A stretch of DNA of 44,566 nucleotides, from positions 1-44,566 of the IMG/VR virus record IMGVR_UViG_3300017971_001825. One strand, 5' to 3'. The first letter of the stretch is position 1; each line of letters opens with the position of its first letter. This document shows positions 16,673-26,151 of this stretch, in pieces. The position numbers were made by a program, and so were the translations under genes. This DNA is from a virus. The notes below the pieces were generated by a model, which was not told the DNA's origin, ran no database searches, and saw only the letters and a list, made by a program, of their open reading frames with translations.

Positions 16673-18397
16673 TTATACGAACACCGTCCAATTATTAGTA
16701 GCTCCTGTTAAACTATTTATCGCAGCTACCCCATCATAACCACCACTAGTGGTGTCAGGACTCGCGTTCGTACCACCAATGTGTAATGTCACACCAGTCC
16801 ATCCTGCTGGGTTTTGATTCGTTACAATTTCATCAAAATCTACCAAAACATGGTTAACCTCTGCAGCAGTCATACTATTACTACCTAGGTGAATTGAAGC
16901 CCCATAAATATAACCAACATCCATAGTAATTCCGGCCATAGGTAAAAAATTAACATACCCAAGGTCACAACTTTCAAAAGATATCGCTTCTCTTATACTA
17001 GTGTTTCTAAATGTACCTGTGGCTGGTGGTAATATCACATTTGTCATATTATTGTTATTATAACCAAATATGTGTGTAGTTAATCCTGACAACATAGATA
17101 TATCGTGGTCACCTGTTATATCACAATTATGGAAACTATATGTAGTAAATGTTTGTGTACTAGCTGTATGTGTTATACTAGTTAGGTTAGTATTATTGTA
17201 TACATTGAAAGCACCACCTAGATTAGGGAACATAGTTAAATCAAGGTCACCAGTCAGATTACATGTATTAGCATCGTATTGGGTAAATGTTTGGTTACTA
17301 TATGTGTGGGTGATACCTGTTAAATTACTGTTATTCCTAATAAGAAAACTACCTCCGAAATTTGGGAACATAGATAAATCGTGATTACCCGTTATATCAC
17401 AATCATGAAGTTGGTATTGTGTGAATACCGTTGTAGATGCTGTATGTGTAACACCCGTTAAACTAGGGTTATTATGTGCATCAAATCTAGCCCCAAGACC
17501 TGTTAACATAGTTAAATCGTGATTACCTGTTAAATCACAATCGTAAGCGTAGTAGTAAGTGAAAGCATTGGAACTATATGCGTGGTCAATACCAGTAAGA
17601 TTTGGGTTATCGTTTATTCTGAAATGACCACCTAACCCATCATAAAACATGGTCATGTCATGACGACCTATGATATCACAATTATCTGCTCTATAAAGAC
17701 CCCAATCCCTAGTAGATGCGGTATGTGTAATACCTGTTAAACTAGGATTATTGTAACACGTAAATATAGTACCCAAGTCATAAAACATGGTCATATCTAA
17801 TTCACCTTGTAAATCACAATTATATACCTGATAACCAAAAGTACTACCAATAATGTTGGGGTGATGTTTTATTCTAGTTAAGTTAGGGTTGTTATATGCA
17901 TTAAACCTACCACTATTGAAAATGGGGAATGGTGTTGTGATATATTTTAAAAAGTATTGAAGCCCCGATAAATCTAGTTCTCCTGTTAAATCACAATTAA
18001 AAACATCATAACTAATAACTTCTTGTGTACTAGCTGTATGAGTGATACCTGTTAGACTTGGGTTATTAGAGACATTGAAGTATCCACCGAAGTTGGTCCA
18101 CTTATTGAAATCCAAGTGACCCACAATATTATCCGACCTACTATCAAACTGTCTTAGATTTGATAGTTTATTGGTCCTCATTTCTACGGTTTTTAATAAA
18201 CCACCATCACTAAAAGTGTAGGCTAAACTGTTATCGGCAGTGTAACCTGTAGGACCCGTAGGACCTAAATTCCAATGAACTCTACCTGGGTTGCCAGGTA
18301 AGAATAATACTGAAGGGTCGAATAAACTGTTGCTATCTGTTTGATAGGAGAAGATTTCACCTACTGTATTACGTGACCTAAATTGTCCTCTACTCAT
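16673..18397 (-). CDS. Leucine-rich-repeat-like tail adhesin
   Basis: A 574-residue protein with eight tandem units of 46-47 residues (first spacing 58) from about residue 111 to 490. Each starts with NNPxLTGITHT, then a variable aromatic stretch, then a cysteine-containing NCDLTG-x-x-DLTMF turn. The alternation of the asparagine ladder and buried Leu/Cys points to a right-handed solenoid of the leucine-rich-repeat kind. A serine/glycine-rich C-terminus (TSGGYDGVAAINSLTG) follows. The N-terminal 70 residues may be the virion anchor. Its start overlaps the stop of the YadA-like gene. Receptor binding is the natural inference. Confidence 0.72.
   Translation of the reverse strand: MSRGQFRSRNTVGEIFSYQTDSNSLFDPSVLFLPGNPGRVHWNLGPTGPTGYTADNSLAYTFSDGGLLKTVEMRTNKLSNLRQFDSRSDNIVGHLDFNKWTNFGGYFNVSNNPSLTGITHTASTQEVISYDVFNCDLTGELDLSGLQYFLKYITTPFPIFNSGRFNAYNNPNLTRIKHHPNIIGSTFGYQVYNCDLQGELDMTMFYDLGTIFTCYNNPSLTGITHTASTRDWGLYRADNCDIIGRHDMTMFYDGLGGHFRINDNPNLTGIDHAYSSNAFTYYYAYDCDLTGNHDLTMLTGLGARFDAHNNPSLTGVTHTASTTVFTQYQLHDCDITGNHDLSMFPNFGGSFLIRNNSNLTGITHTYSNQTFTQYDANTCNLTGDLDLTMFPNLGGAFNVYNNTNLTSITHTASTQTFTTYSFHNCDITGDHDISMLSGLTTHIFGYNNNNMTNVILPPATGTFRNTSIREAISFESCDLGYVNFLPMAGITMDVGYIYGASIHLGSNSMTAAEVNHVLVDFDEIVTNQNPAGWTGVTLHIGGTNASPDTTSGGYDGVAAINSLTGATNNWTVFV
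16920..18070 (-). repeat. Tandem coding repeats, period about 138 bp
   Basis: The DNA of the leucine-rich-repeat gene contains about eight units of 138-141 bases, diverged at third positions but sharing a NNP-LTGITHT core in the product. It is a coding repeat and not a CRISPR or satellite. Confidence 0.7.
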
Positions 18398-20577
18398 TAC
18401 GTGTAATCATTACCTACAGTCCAATACATTGTGGAACCGTTATAGGTGAATGATATAATGTCTGTGGCGTTTGCTGTAGCTGTTAACGTTATTGTACCAC
18501 CTCCACCATTAACTACTTTGTGAGTTCCGGCAGCACCGTTAACGGTACCTAATGTTATTGTTCTACCACCTATAGCATCTTGGTTAACTATCATAGTGCC
18601 ATATTCACCGTTTCTTACGTTAGATAGGTTTACTATGGTGTTACCTGTCATATTCATTTCGTAGTTAGTACTTGTACCCGAAACATTCCATGTAATACCT
18701 ACCGTATCTGAAGGGATTACTTCGTAAGGGTCGATGGAAACTCCACCCCCACCACCTGAAGTACCTATAACAACCTCACCGTTAACATCGATACCTAAGT
18801 TATTAATCGATGTACCTGTACCCACATTTGAAATGTTCAAATAAGGAACATATACTGTACTATCTGTTGTGGCCGTAATACCGTTACCACCTAAAATAAC
18901 TGAGTCATCTCTACCGTTTATGCGATGATTTTGTCCACCAATTATAGCACATCTGTCTGTCGTTGGTTCTGTTAAATTATTAACACCACCTAAAATAGTA
19001 TTATAGTTACCACGTAAATGGTGACCATTACCCGCTAAAATAGCCGAACTAGTTGAGTCTAACCTATTGGAATCTCCACCTAAAATTGTGGAGAATCTAG
19101 CTCTATTATACATCTCATTTCCGAATCCTCCTAACATTCCGTTACTAAGACCGAAACCAGTAAAGTTCGACATTCTATTACCATTACCACCTAAAATAAC
19201 GTTGTCAGTCTGTGTACCACCTGTCATTACATGGTTACGACCCTGACCAATCATAGAGTAGTCAGCAGTTATTAAGTGTGAACCGTATACAGATTTAAAC
19301 GAATCAATACCACTATCACCTATCCAAAAATTAGTAGACCCACTAGTACCACCTGAAACAGGTGCCCAAGAAACATTACCATTAGCATCTGATGTCATAA
19401 CGTATCCAGCTTGTTGGTTACCGTCCACAAATTTGAATGTTCCTGTGTAAGCCGTACCACCAATCTGTAAATGTGAAGAAGGTAATTCAGTACCATCAGG
19501 GTTTAATCCTAAACCTAAGAATCCTGTTTGACCGTAAGCCTCAAAGGACCCCCTTAATAACATTATCGAACTTCCGTCAGCCTCCCACCATACAGTAGAG
19601 TTAACATCACTAGCCGTACCTTTAATAACCATACCACTAGTATCTGCCGCACCTTGTAGAACAATCTTATTTCTATAGAAATCATCACCTACTGGTGGGG
19701 AACTGTTTCTAGTATATGCTGTACCATGGTAACTTAAAGAACCTAATGGTCTTGATGTTGGCCATGGGGCGAAGTTACCGAAAAATACACCTGTGTTACC
19801 CGATGGGTTTGAGTTAGATATTATATTACCTACAGTTAAATCCTCATCGAAAGAGGTTAAAGTACCCCTAAAGACTGGTGTTAATGATGGGAAATCAACT
19901 AACCCATCGTTATCTGAATGTACAATGTGGTCACCCTTAACATAAATGTTACCACCATTCATTATATCCACAGTAAATCCACTATCTGAACCAAAATACA
20001 CATTACCCTCATCTAGTGGGTTAATGTATAATGGAGAACATGAATGTATTTTAGAAACCCATAAATCAGTGATACATGTTGCTGATGTGTTACCTGTAAA
20101 AGTACCTGTTAAACCTGTCAATACACAAGTGAAGTCAACATTATAAAATGAGGTGTCACTCATTGTTAACGTTAATACATTATTACTACAGTTTAATGAT
20201 GCGGCACTTAGATAGGTGTCGGTACTACCCGAAGCTCCAGCCGCCCAAACAACACTACCTTTAGAGTCTAAGGCGGTTAACACCATACCCGTAACATCTA
20301 TTGTTGTAGTACCTGTAGTACCACTCATTTTTAAAACAGGTGGGTATACTTGGAAACCTGATACTCTACCCTCATTCAAATAACCTGTAAGACCATTTAT
20401 AGTCGTAGTTGTGCTCGCTGTTGTAGTTCCTGTGAAATCTAAAACAGTAGGCATTGTGATAAACATACCTTGGTGTGAAGCCTTGGTAAATCCTGACAAT
20501 GTGATAGAATCACCACTATACTGAACATGTTGTCTATCCTCGAAATGAGGTCTAGTATGGAAAAAATTACTACTCAT
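18397..20577 (-). CDS. Tail fibre with YadA-like beta-roll segment
   Basis: A 726-residue threonine/glycine/serine-rich fibre. Residues about 420-580 form a repetitive series (MIGQGRNHVM, NVILGGNGNRM, TILGGDSNRLD, AILAGNGHHLR, TILGGVNNLTE, AIIGGQNHRIN, VILGGNGITA), the left-handed beta-roll pattern of trimeric YadA-type adhesin heads. The C-terminal 120 residues (NGEYGTMIVNQDAIGGRTITLG) look like a beta-sandwich tip. No late box precedes it, so it is probably read from the promoter upstream of the gp13-like gene at 21727. Overlap with the next gene is one base. Confidence 0.75.
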   Translation of the reverse strand: MSSNFFHTRPHFEDRQHVQYSGDSITLSGFTKASHQGMFITMPTVLDFTGTTTASTTTTINGLTGYLNEGRVSGFQVYPPVLKMSGTTGTTTIDVTGMVLTALDSKGSVVWAAGASGSTDTYLSAASLNCSNNVLTLTMSDTSFYNVDFTCVLTGLTGTFTGNTSATCITDLWVSKIHSCSPLYINPLDEGNVYFGSDSGFTVDIMNGGNIYVKGDHIVHSDNDGLVDFPSLTPVFRGTLTSFDEDLTVGNIISNSNPSGNTGVFFGNFAPWPTSRPLGSLSYHGTAYTRNSSPPVGDDFYRNKIVLQGAADTSGMVIKGTASDVNSTVWWEADGSSIMLLRGSFEAYGQTGFLGLGLNPDGTELPSSHLQIGGTAYTGTFKFVDGNQQAGYVMTSDANGNVSWAPVSGGTSGSTNFWIGDSGIDSFKSVYGSHLITADYSMIGQGRNHVMTGGTQTDNVILGGNGNRMSNFTGFGLSNGMLGGFGNEMYNRARFSTILGGDSNRLDSTSSAILAGNGHHLRGNYNTILGGVNNLTEPTTDRCAIIGGQNHRINGRDDSVILGGNGITATTDSTVYVPYLNISNVGTGTSINNLGIDVNGEVVIGTSGGGGGVSIDPYEVIPSDTVGITWNVSGTSTNYEMNMTGNTIVNLSNVRNGEYGTMIVNQDAIGGRTITLGTVNGAAGTHKVVNGGGGTITLTATANATDIISFTYNGSTMYWTVGNDYT

Positions 20578-20578
20578 C

Positions 20579-21727
20579 TTAAATTACATTAATATGATGA
20601 CCAAGAGGTCTGAATTGGAGTGTCTTATTGAGACTTTCAGCTTCATTAGCTTTTCTCTCTAACATCTTATCAGGTTGTAATCTCTCTAATCTTTCTTTTA
20701 ATCTTTCTTCTAGTTTATCTTTATCAGCGGTAGCCTCACTCAATAATGAATCATAATCCATTGTGACCTCAGCATCGGTAACACCTAAAGCCCCACCGAA
20801 TTTACCACGAATTCTACCAAGAGTCTCTTTACAAAGAGCTGTGAACCAATCCCTAACCCATTGTTTAGATGGACTATTTAACTCATCAAAATTAACAACA
20901 TCGATTGGAACGTCTGATGGTAGTTTAATAATATCTTTATTCTCGTTAAGACATCTCTGTCTTTCTTCTTCTGAAGTTGTTTCATAATAATGGTACCATA
21001 CTTTACTACCCGTAACATTAATATTACCTGTAGCTCCTGGCCCACCTCTTCCGAATAGAATTCTAGAACCTGGTGGTGGAATAAGATGTAATAACTTAGT
21101 ACCGTTTGGTCCTGCTGTGATTTTATAAATCAAGTCAGACGAAATAATTCTTTGTTTTAAATTGTAGTCAGCGTCTCTAGATAAGATGTCGTATGAAGAA
21201 CCTAAATAGAACCCACCATAACCGAATCCTCCACCACCTCCGAAAGGTGTTTGTGCGAATCCTCCACCGAATCCATAATCACCCCAACCATAAGCACCAT
21301 ATAATGCGTGGTCGATAGTTGGTGGTGTAATCCATAATACTTCATTGATTTCTCTACCTGCAGGGATTTCATATACCTGTTGACCCTCGGTTATTGTAAC
21401 AAAATCCTTTTTAAGTTCCCAAGGACCACGTGCTTGTAGACCAACAATTTTAGAATAAGCATATGTCCATGAATCTTCATATGCCTGTTCTCTAACCGTT
21501 AAACTTTTAGCTATATCTGTTGTAGTAATATCTTTACCATATAATGATGACCATTGGGCCTCGATTAACCATTCGTTAATTCTAGATGAATGGTCCTCTA
21601 TAGCAATCTCAAGTAGTGTACACATAACTTCATCCTCCAATTCTACCTTACGGATTGGAGCTCCTAGTCTGTGTCTTACTTGTCTGAATATTTTCGCTTT
21701 TTCAGCATCGTTTATAATTAAGGACAT
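20579..21727 (-). CDS. Neck protein, T4 gp13-like head completion protein
   Basis: The 382-residue protein resembles T4 gp13 at both ends. Near its start it has RHRLGAPIRKVELEDEVMCTLLEIAIEDHSS, corresponding to the gp13 RRLGAPI..VEL segment. Near the C-terminus, KQWVRDWFTALCKETLGRIRGKFGG followed by a charged coiled stretch matches the gp13 WVKDWATALAKEL region. Between these lies a glycine/tyrosine-rich insert (YGAYGWGDYGFGGGFA). gp13 and gp14 close the head for tail attachment. The start is just behind a late-type box and is divergent from the gene at 21764. Confidence 0.8.
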   Translation of the reverse strand: MSLIINDAEKAKIFRQVRHRLGAPIRKVELEDEVMCTLLEIAIEDHSSRINEWLIEAQWSSLYGKDITTTDIAKSLTVREQAYEDSWTYAYSKIVGLQARGPWELKKDFVTITEGQQVYEIPAGREINEVLWITPPTIDHALYGAYGWGDYGFGGGFAQTPFGGGGGFGYGGFYLGSSYDILSRDADYNLKQRIISSDLIYKITAGPNGTKLLHLIPPPGSRILFGRGGPGATGNINVTGSKVWYHYYETTSEEERQRCLNENKDIIKLPSDVPIDVVNFDELNSPSKQWVRDWFTALCKETLGRIRGKFGGALGVTDAEVTMDYDSLLSEATADKDKLEERLKERLERLQPDKMLERKANEAESLNKTLQFRPLGHHINVI

Positions 21728-21740
21728 AATTCGCTTTATT

Positions 21741-21750
21741 GATAAATATT
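21741..21750 (-). promoter_or_regulatory. Late-promoter-like box (leftward)
   Basis: Minus-strand AATATTTATC is 13 bases before the ATG of the gp13-like gene. With the plus-strand box at 21754 it forms a back-to-back divergent pair within 25 bases. Confidence 0.55.
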
Positions 21751-21753
21751 CAA

Positions 21754-21763
21754 GTATTTATTA
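21754..21763 (+). promoter_or_regulatory. Late-promoter-like box (rightward)
   Basis: GTATTTATTA directly abuts the ATG at 21764, or lies 3 bases before the ATG at 21767. Together with 21741-21750 it marks two divergent late genes in a 36-base gap. Confidence 0.5.
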
Positions 21764-22231
21764 ATGATGAGAAATCTTATAAAGAAAATACTAAGAGAAT
21801 CTGATTTTGATTGGATTGAAGCCACGCCCGAAGCACCAAATGTTGGTGGTCATCCTCAAGGTGTTGTTCATCTAAGAAGTCATGCTGAGATTGCTGAGTT
21901 CATAAAATTGTTAGAAGAATACAATGACGGATGGGAAGGCCCCTATCCCGATGGGTATCATGATTTCCATACGGCTTTTGACTATACCTTAGACCAATAT
22001 GAGGATGGTGAATTCAGTGAAGGGTGGATACCCACTTTATCAGCATCTTTCTTTGTCTATAAAGATAATCCTGATAGATTAGTTTCTGGTTATTGGGATT
22101 ATGACGTTTCGGAGGATAGTGTACGTGAATGGTTAACACATGGTGGTAGGGACAATGTCATAAACACAACCGATTGGAAAATCTATACTAATTTAGAAGA
22201 TGTTAAGAATCTATTCAAAGCAATTAACTAA
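21764..22231 (+). CDS. Hypothetical protein with capsid-targeting-like leader
   Basis: A 155-residue acidic protein of unknown family. It opens MMRNLIKKILRE-SDFDW, a basic amphipathic helix ending L-R-E before Ser, the pattern of T4 internal-head proteins cut by the prohead protease. The body is rich in Trp, Tyr, Asp and His (YNDGWEGPYPDGYHDFHTAFDY). The start may be the second ATG at 21767. Its 3' end overlaps the convergent helicase gene by 8 bases. I infer that it is packaged in the head, and do not know what it does. Confidence 0.65.
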   Translation: MMRNLIKKILRESDFDWIEATPEAPNVGGHPQGVVHLRSHAEIAEFIKLLEEYNDGWEGPYPDGYHDFHTAFDYTLDQYEDGEFSEGWIPTLSASFFVYKDNPDRLVSGYWDYDVSEDSVREWLTHGGRDNVINTTDWKIYTNLEDVKNLFKAIN

Positions 22232-24059
22232 AGTTATGTAATAGACTAATCTCTTTAATGAAATCGGTCATAATATCAACCTCCTCTATCTCATCCCCAA
22301 TTACGGTATTAATGATATTAATCTTCTTCTGTAAGATTCCATAAATCATCTCATCCAATGTACCTTGTGCTATCGGATAGTATACGTTAACCGTATTTTC
22401 TTGACCAATCCTATACGCTCTATCTTCAGCTTGAGCGTGGTTAGCAGGAACGAAATCTAAATCATTCATAATAACAACCTCAGCTTCAGTAAGTGTAATA
22501 GCCGTACCCGCCGATATTAGGTTACCAACAAATACTTTTATCTTATCATCCCCTTGGAATGAATCGATAGACCTTTGTTTCTGAGTACCATTCATTTGAC
22601 CATTATGTCCAACAGCGATACTACCGAAGTGTCTCATTAAGTCATTAAACGAATCGGTGAAGTTTGTGAAGATAATAACCTTCTGACCATTTTCTATAGC
22701 TTGTTCAGCTAACTCAATACTCTGTTTAACCTTCTCACTAGCAAGATATTTTCTAAGAACAACCAATTCAACCATATGTCTACCGGCACCAAGTCTCTTA
22801 CCTTCAGACTTAGCCCATTCTAGATATTCTTCGAACACTCTACCGTATTGTGCCATATCATCTAATTCCATATAGTATGGTGCCACAATTTTTGGTGGTA
22901 GGTCTAGGTGGTCCTCTTTCTTTCTCCTAATAATTAAACTCTTAGTTCTTTCGTGAAGTTCTTCCAAATTAGAAGCACCATCTGTAACCCATATATCACG
23001 GAATTTACCTGCTTTGGTCTTCTTACGGAATTTCTTACCATCACAGTAACGGAAAGCATAATACTTCCAACTAGAACAAACAGGGGATTCACAAAGATTG
23101 AGGAGATTGTAGAAATCCATTGGTCTATTAGCAATTGGTGTACCCGTTAACAACCATCTTCTATCTATGTTCTCACAGATTTGGTTGATAATCTTTGTCC
23201 TATTGGCTTTAGGGTTTTTTACCATGTGTGCCTCATCCATAATGATTAGGTCGAAACCTTCATCATACAGATGTCTATGAATCTCCCACTCTTCGTATTT
23301 CTTCCTTCTATCAACGAGTGTGTGAAAGTTTTTAAGTATATCGTAATTAATTATTGTAAATCTTTTTGGGTTATAGTGACCTGTTTTTAAGATGGTAATA
23401 TCATCCTCAGGTACGAAGTTTGCTATCTCCCTGAACCAATTAATCTTAGCGTTTGCTGGACAAACAACTAAAACTTTTTGTGCGTCACACTCTAAAGCGG
23501 CAACAATAGATTGATATGTTTTACCAAGCCCCATGTCATCACCTAGAATACATTTCTTCTTACTCAAAAGGAATTTAATTCCGTCTTCTTGATGGGGGAA
23601 TGCTCGCCACCCACGTTTATCTAATTCTTGGTACTTATCGAAATCTACTTCGACTTCCTCAACCACATCCATTAAATTCTCATATACCTGAGTTTTAGGG
23701 ATATAGAACAGTGGTGAGTACTTTTGGTTCCTAAATACCTTACCTTTAACGTGGTAAGCCTTATCTGTTTCACCAAGAACAGTTTCAACCAGTACCCTTT
23801 CAGGTATATGATTTAAATCGAAATCTTTTTTGAATTTTTCACCTAGATATTCGGTGATACCGACGACCCTATTAATGGTTAATGGGTCCCTATGGAAGTT
23901 AGACTCAATATAATCGGCAAGGGAAGGTGAGATGGTAAAACTACCCTCTTTTATTAACCTTTCCTTTAATGATAACAGGTACTCATTCTGACCTTCATAA
24001 TCTTTAAGTTTAAGTAAAGTTTTCTTGTTTTTCAATCTACTGATGTCCAACATATCCAA
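22224..24059 (-). CDS. SNF2-family DNA helicase/translocase
   Basis: The 611-residue protein has the full superfamily 2 SNF2 set: GDDMGLGKTYQSI (motif I), a VLVVCPANAKINWFREI segment, IIMDEAHMVKN (motif II, DEAH), WLLTGTPIANRP (motif III), KVIIFTNFTDSF (motif IV), VGNLISAGTAITLTEAEVVI (motif V) and QAEDRAYRIGQ (motif VI). The N-terminal 150 residues are variable. Layout is closest to SMARCAL1/HARP-like annealing or fork-remodelling ATPases. It should act in DNA replication or recombination. It runs opposite to its late neighbours and has no late box. Confidence 0.9.
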   Translation of the reverse strand: MDMLDISRLKNKKTLLKLKDYEGQNEYLLSLKERLIKEGSFTISPSLADYIESNFHRDPLTINRVVGITEYLGEKFKKDFDLNHIPERVLVETVLGETDKAYHVKGKVFRNQKYSPLFYIPKTQVYENLMDVVEEVEVDFDKYQELDKRGWRAFPHQEDGIKFLLSKKKCILGDDMGLGKTYQSIVAALECDAQKVLVVCPANAKINWFREIANFVPEDDITILKTGHYNPKRFTIINYDILKNFHTLVDRRKKYEEWEIHRHLYDEGFDLIIMDEAHMVKNPKANRTKIINQICENIDRRWLLTGTPIANRPMDFYNLLNLCESPVCSSWKYYAFRYCDGKKFRKKTKAGKFRDIWVTDGASNLEELHERTKSLIIRRKKEDHLDLPPKIVAPYYMELDDMAQYGRVFEEYLEWAKSEGKRLGAGRHMVELVVLRKYLASEKVKQSIELAEQAIENGQKVIIFTNFTDSFNDLMRHFGSIAVGHNGQMNGTQKQRSIDSFQGDDKIKVFVGNLISAGTAITLTEAEVVIMNDLDFVPANHAQAEDRAYRIGQENTVNVYYPIAQGTLDEMIYGILQKKINIINTVIGDEIEEVDIMTDFIKEISLLHNFS

Positions 24060-24107
24060 TTAAATATAAAAACAAACCGTGGAAAATAAATAAATCCCGA
24101 TTCTCTA

Positions 24108-24117
24108 AATATTTATA
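24108..24117 (+). promoter_or_regulatory. Late-promoter-like box
   Basis: AATATTTATA, 16 bases before the ATG at 24134. It lies between the divergent helicase and gp14-like genes. Confidence 0.55.
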
Positions 24118-24133
24118 TAAAAAACCAATTTAT

Positions 24134-24652
24134 ATGGCTAAGAAAAAATACCCTATTTCTAGATTAAGTAAATTCTATGACGAAGCTGATTTCCGTTTGG
24201 AGAACGAAATGGCTAGAGAGTTCGTAGAAGGAGACCTAGACTTCAAAGTTGTTCTATTCCAAGTAGACAGACTTAAAAGTGATACTGATGATGTTTGGGG
24301 TGAAGCCGATGCTGAAGAAATTAAGTTTAAACCACCAAAGGAAATTAATGTTAGACCTTTGTTAGGTGAATCTAAACAGAGTACTTACTCAGATGGTTAC
24401 GGTCAAATATTAGAATATGGTGATTTTAATTTCACAGTATTCACTGACCATCTTGAGGAGTTGGGTGTTGACATCAGGTATGGTGACTATATTGGTTATG
24501 TAGATAGGGAAGATAATATAAAATATTTCACCGTTGCTAATGACGGTAGAATCAATTCAGATAATGCACACACTAGATTAGGGTACAAAGGGTACTACAG
24601 AACTATTATGTGTGTTAACGCGGATGTGGACGAATTTAATCCAAACTTTTAA
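24134..24652 (+). CDS. Neck protein, probable T4 gp14-like
   Basis: A 172-residue protein. The pattern QILEYGDFNFTVFTDHLEELGVDIRYGDYIGYV, then NIKYFTVANDG, parallels the T4 gp14 region where a short strand-rich segment is followed by G-D-L-I-Y-F-P and the F-E-I-N-W-V strand. It is followed by one-base-overlapping coding of the gp15-like protein, and gp13 is on the other side of the helicase, so the neck genes gp13-gp14-gp15 are together. The likely role is head closure and connection to the tail. The similarity is weak and by eye only. Confidence 0.55.
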   Translation: MAKKKYPISRLSKFYDEADFRLENEMAREFVEGDLDFKVVLFQVDRLKSDTDDVWGEADAEEIKFKPPKEINVRPLLGESKQSTYSDGYGQILEYGDFNFTVFTDHLEELGVDIRYGDYIGYVDREDNIKYFTVANDGRINSDNAHTRLGYKGYYRTIMCVNADVDEFNPNF

Positions 24653-25692
24653 TGGCATTACCTAAAAAAAGAAAACTAACCGTACCAATTAAAAGGATTG
24701 ACCCACAAGGTGGCCCTGCTAATTGGGTTGACCAATTCTTAGATAAGAACAAACAATTCTTGCCTAGAACTGTCGACCACGGTGATTTAGATAAAGGATT
24801 CATAGAATTCGTAAATAATGAATTGGGTATTGTTATAAAAGGTGACCAAGTACCCGTACATGCTTTTAGTATTCAAAGATGGAATGAGTTCTCAAAGACT
24901 TGGACCAACTCTGATAAGTACGGTAACATTAAAATACCTTTTGTTTCGGTTGTTAGAAAACCTGACGGACAGACAGGTACTAACCCAGCCGATTTTAAAA
25001 TTCCTGTAAGAAAGAACTTCCCATATATGAAAATCCCTGTATGGAATGGTAATAGAAAAGGAATGGATATTCATACGATACCAAACCCTGTGGGTGTTGA
25101 TTTAACTTACACAGTTAGATTCTTCAGTTACAGACAGAGAGAACTTAATAAATTCAATCAAAGAGTATTACAAGAATTTGCATCAGCACAAGCTTATATA
25201 AATGTTAAAGGACACTACTTCCCGATATTACTTGAGAGTATTGGTGATGAGAGTCAAGTGACGGACATTAACGCGAAAAGATATTACGTACAGGCTTACG
25301 AAATGAAACTTCAGGGATACCTTGTTGATTCAGAGGAGTTCGAAGTACAACCAGCGGTAACGAGAGCATTCATAACTACTGAAGTTATGGATAAGTCAAC
25401 TAAACCTATTGTTAGATACATTAAAGATGATGGACCTAAGGATAAGACATTGACTTGTGTTATACAATTTTTAGTGGGGTCCCCAACTAGTGTGAGATTC
25501 ACAGTGGAGAACGATACTAATTATACCACGATAGATACGGATAACATAACTTCCTACACAATATTGAAAAATGGTAGTCCTGTGACGGCACCATTCACTG
25601 TTAACACAGGTGACGAACTAATTATAGATATAGTTAAAGACATCTCTACAGAAATTTCAGAAATAACACTTAGAGGATTAGTACCAGTTTAA
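24652..25692 (+). CDS. Probable tail-sheath terminator, T4 gp15-like
   Basis: A 346-residue protein. The middle segment, PNPVGVDLTYTVRFFSYRQRE, then LQEFASAQAYINVKGHYFPILLESIGD and the YYVQAYEMKLQGYLVD strand, follow the same order as gp15 (I-Y-E-L-S-I-F-T-R-Y then the EQILPYF helix and the final W-S-L-T-F-E-V-N-G-W). The last 95 residues form a separate beta-sandwich-like extension not found in gp15. Place right after the gp14-like gene agrees. gp15 caps the sheath and joins it to the head. Identity is by pattern. Confidence 0.55.
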   Translation: MALPKKRKLTVPIKRIDPQGGPANWVDQFLDKNKQFLPRTVDHGDLDKGFIEFVNNELGIVIKGDQVPVHAFSIQRWNEFSKTWTNSDKYGNIKIPFVSVVRKPDGQTGTNPADFKIPVRKNFPYMKIPVWNGNRKGMDIHTIPNPVGVDLTYTVRFFSYRQRELNKFNQRVLQEFASAQAYINVKGHYFPILLESIGDESQVTDINAKRYYVQAYEMKLQGYLVDSEEFEVQPAVTRAFITTEVMDKSTKPIVRYIKDDGPKDKTLTCVIQFLVGSPTSVRFTVENDTNYTTIDTDNITSYTILKNGSPVTAPFTVNTGDELIIDIVKDISTEISEITLRGLVPV

Positions 25693-26126
25693 TGAGTAAT
25701 TGTAATACGGACATAGTAAAATATATTGTAGTACAACCTGAGCCACCTGCATTTACGGGTGACACTATACAGGGTGACTTGGTAGTTACGGGTGATATCA
25801 TCAATTGTGGTACGGGTACGACTAATACAGTCTATACAGATAATGTAGACCCTTGTAGTAGTGGTGTGACTATCAGTAATATAGTTACTTTCTACCCTAA
25901 CCCTAGAGTGGAACCTGTATTAGATGATAATGTACAATTAGGTACACCGACAAGAAGATTTAGAGAGGTTAATACCGTAAGTGGAACGTCCACAACATGG
26001 ACCTCAACTAATAGGGTTATAACACCTAATTTAGACTTAGGTTTAGACTCACAAAGTAACGGTAGGATTATAACCGCAAATAATTCAATAATACAAGACG
26101 ATTGCTTGGACGCAGGTGATTATTAA
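25692..26126 (+). CDS. Short fibre-like protein with DDCLD C-terminal tag
   Basis: A 144-residue, threonine/asparagine-rich protein with two segments of the LG-x-x-x-RF/RW-x-x-V type (QLGTPTRRFREVNTVSG, NLDLGLDSQSNGR) common in fibre trunks. It ends DDCLDAGDY, a tag that recurs at the end of the next gene's product (DDCLDGGTY). It starts right after the gp15-like stop with a one-base overlap. Size and composition suggest a short tail-fibre or adaptor protein. Confidence 0.7.
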   Translation: MSNCNTDIVKYIVVQPEPPAFTGDTIQGDLVVTGDIINCGTGTTNTVYTDNVDPCSSGVTISNIVTFYPNPRVEPVLDDNVQLGTPTRRFREVNTVSGTSTTWTSTNRVITPNLDLGLDSQSNGRIITANNSIIQDDCLDAGDY

Positions 26127-26128
26127 GC

Positions 26129-26138
26129 ATATTTATTA
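26129..26138 (+). promoter_or_regulatory. Late-promoter-like box
   Basis: ATATTTATTA, preceded by C, 13 bases before the ATG at 26152. This is the exact consensus. Confidence 0.6.
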
Positions 26139-26151
26139 AAAAAATTCAAAA

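Noticed and set aside
16920-18070. Regular repeats considered as a CRISPR array
   Set aside because: The period is about 138 bp, the repeats diverge at third codon positions and keep one open frame, and there are no unique spacers or palindromic units.
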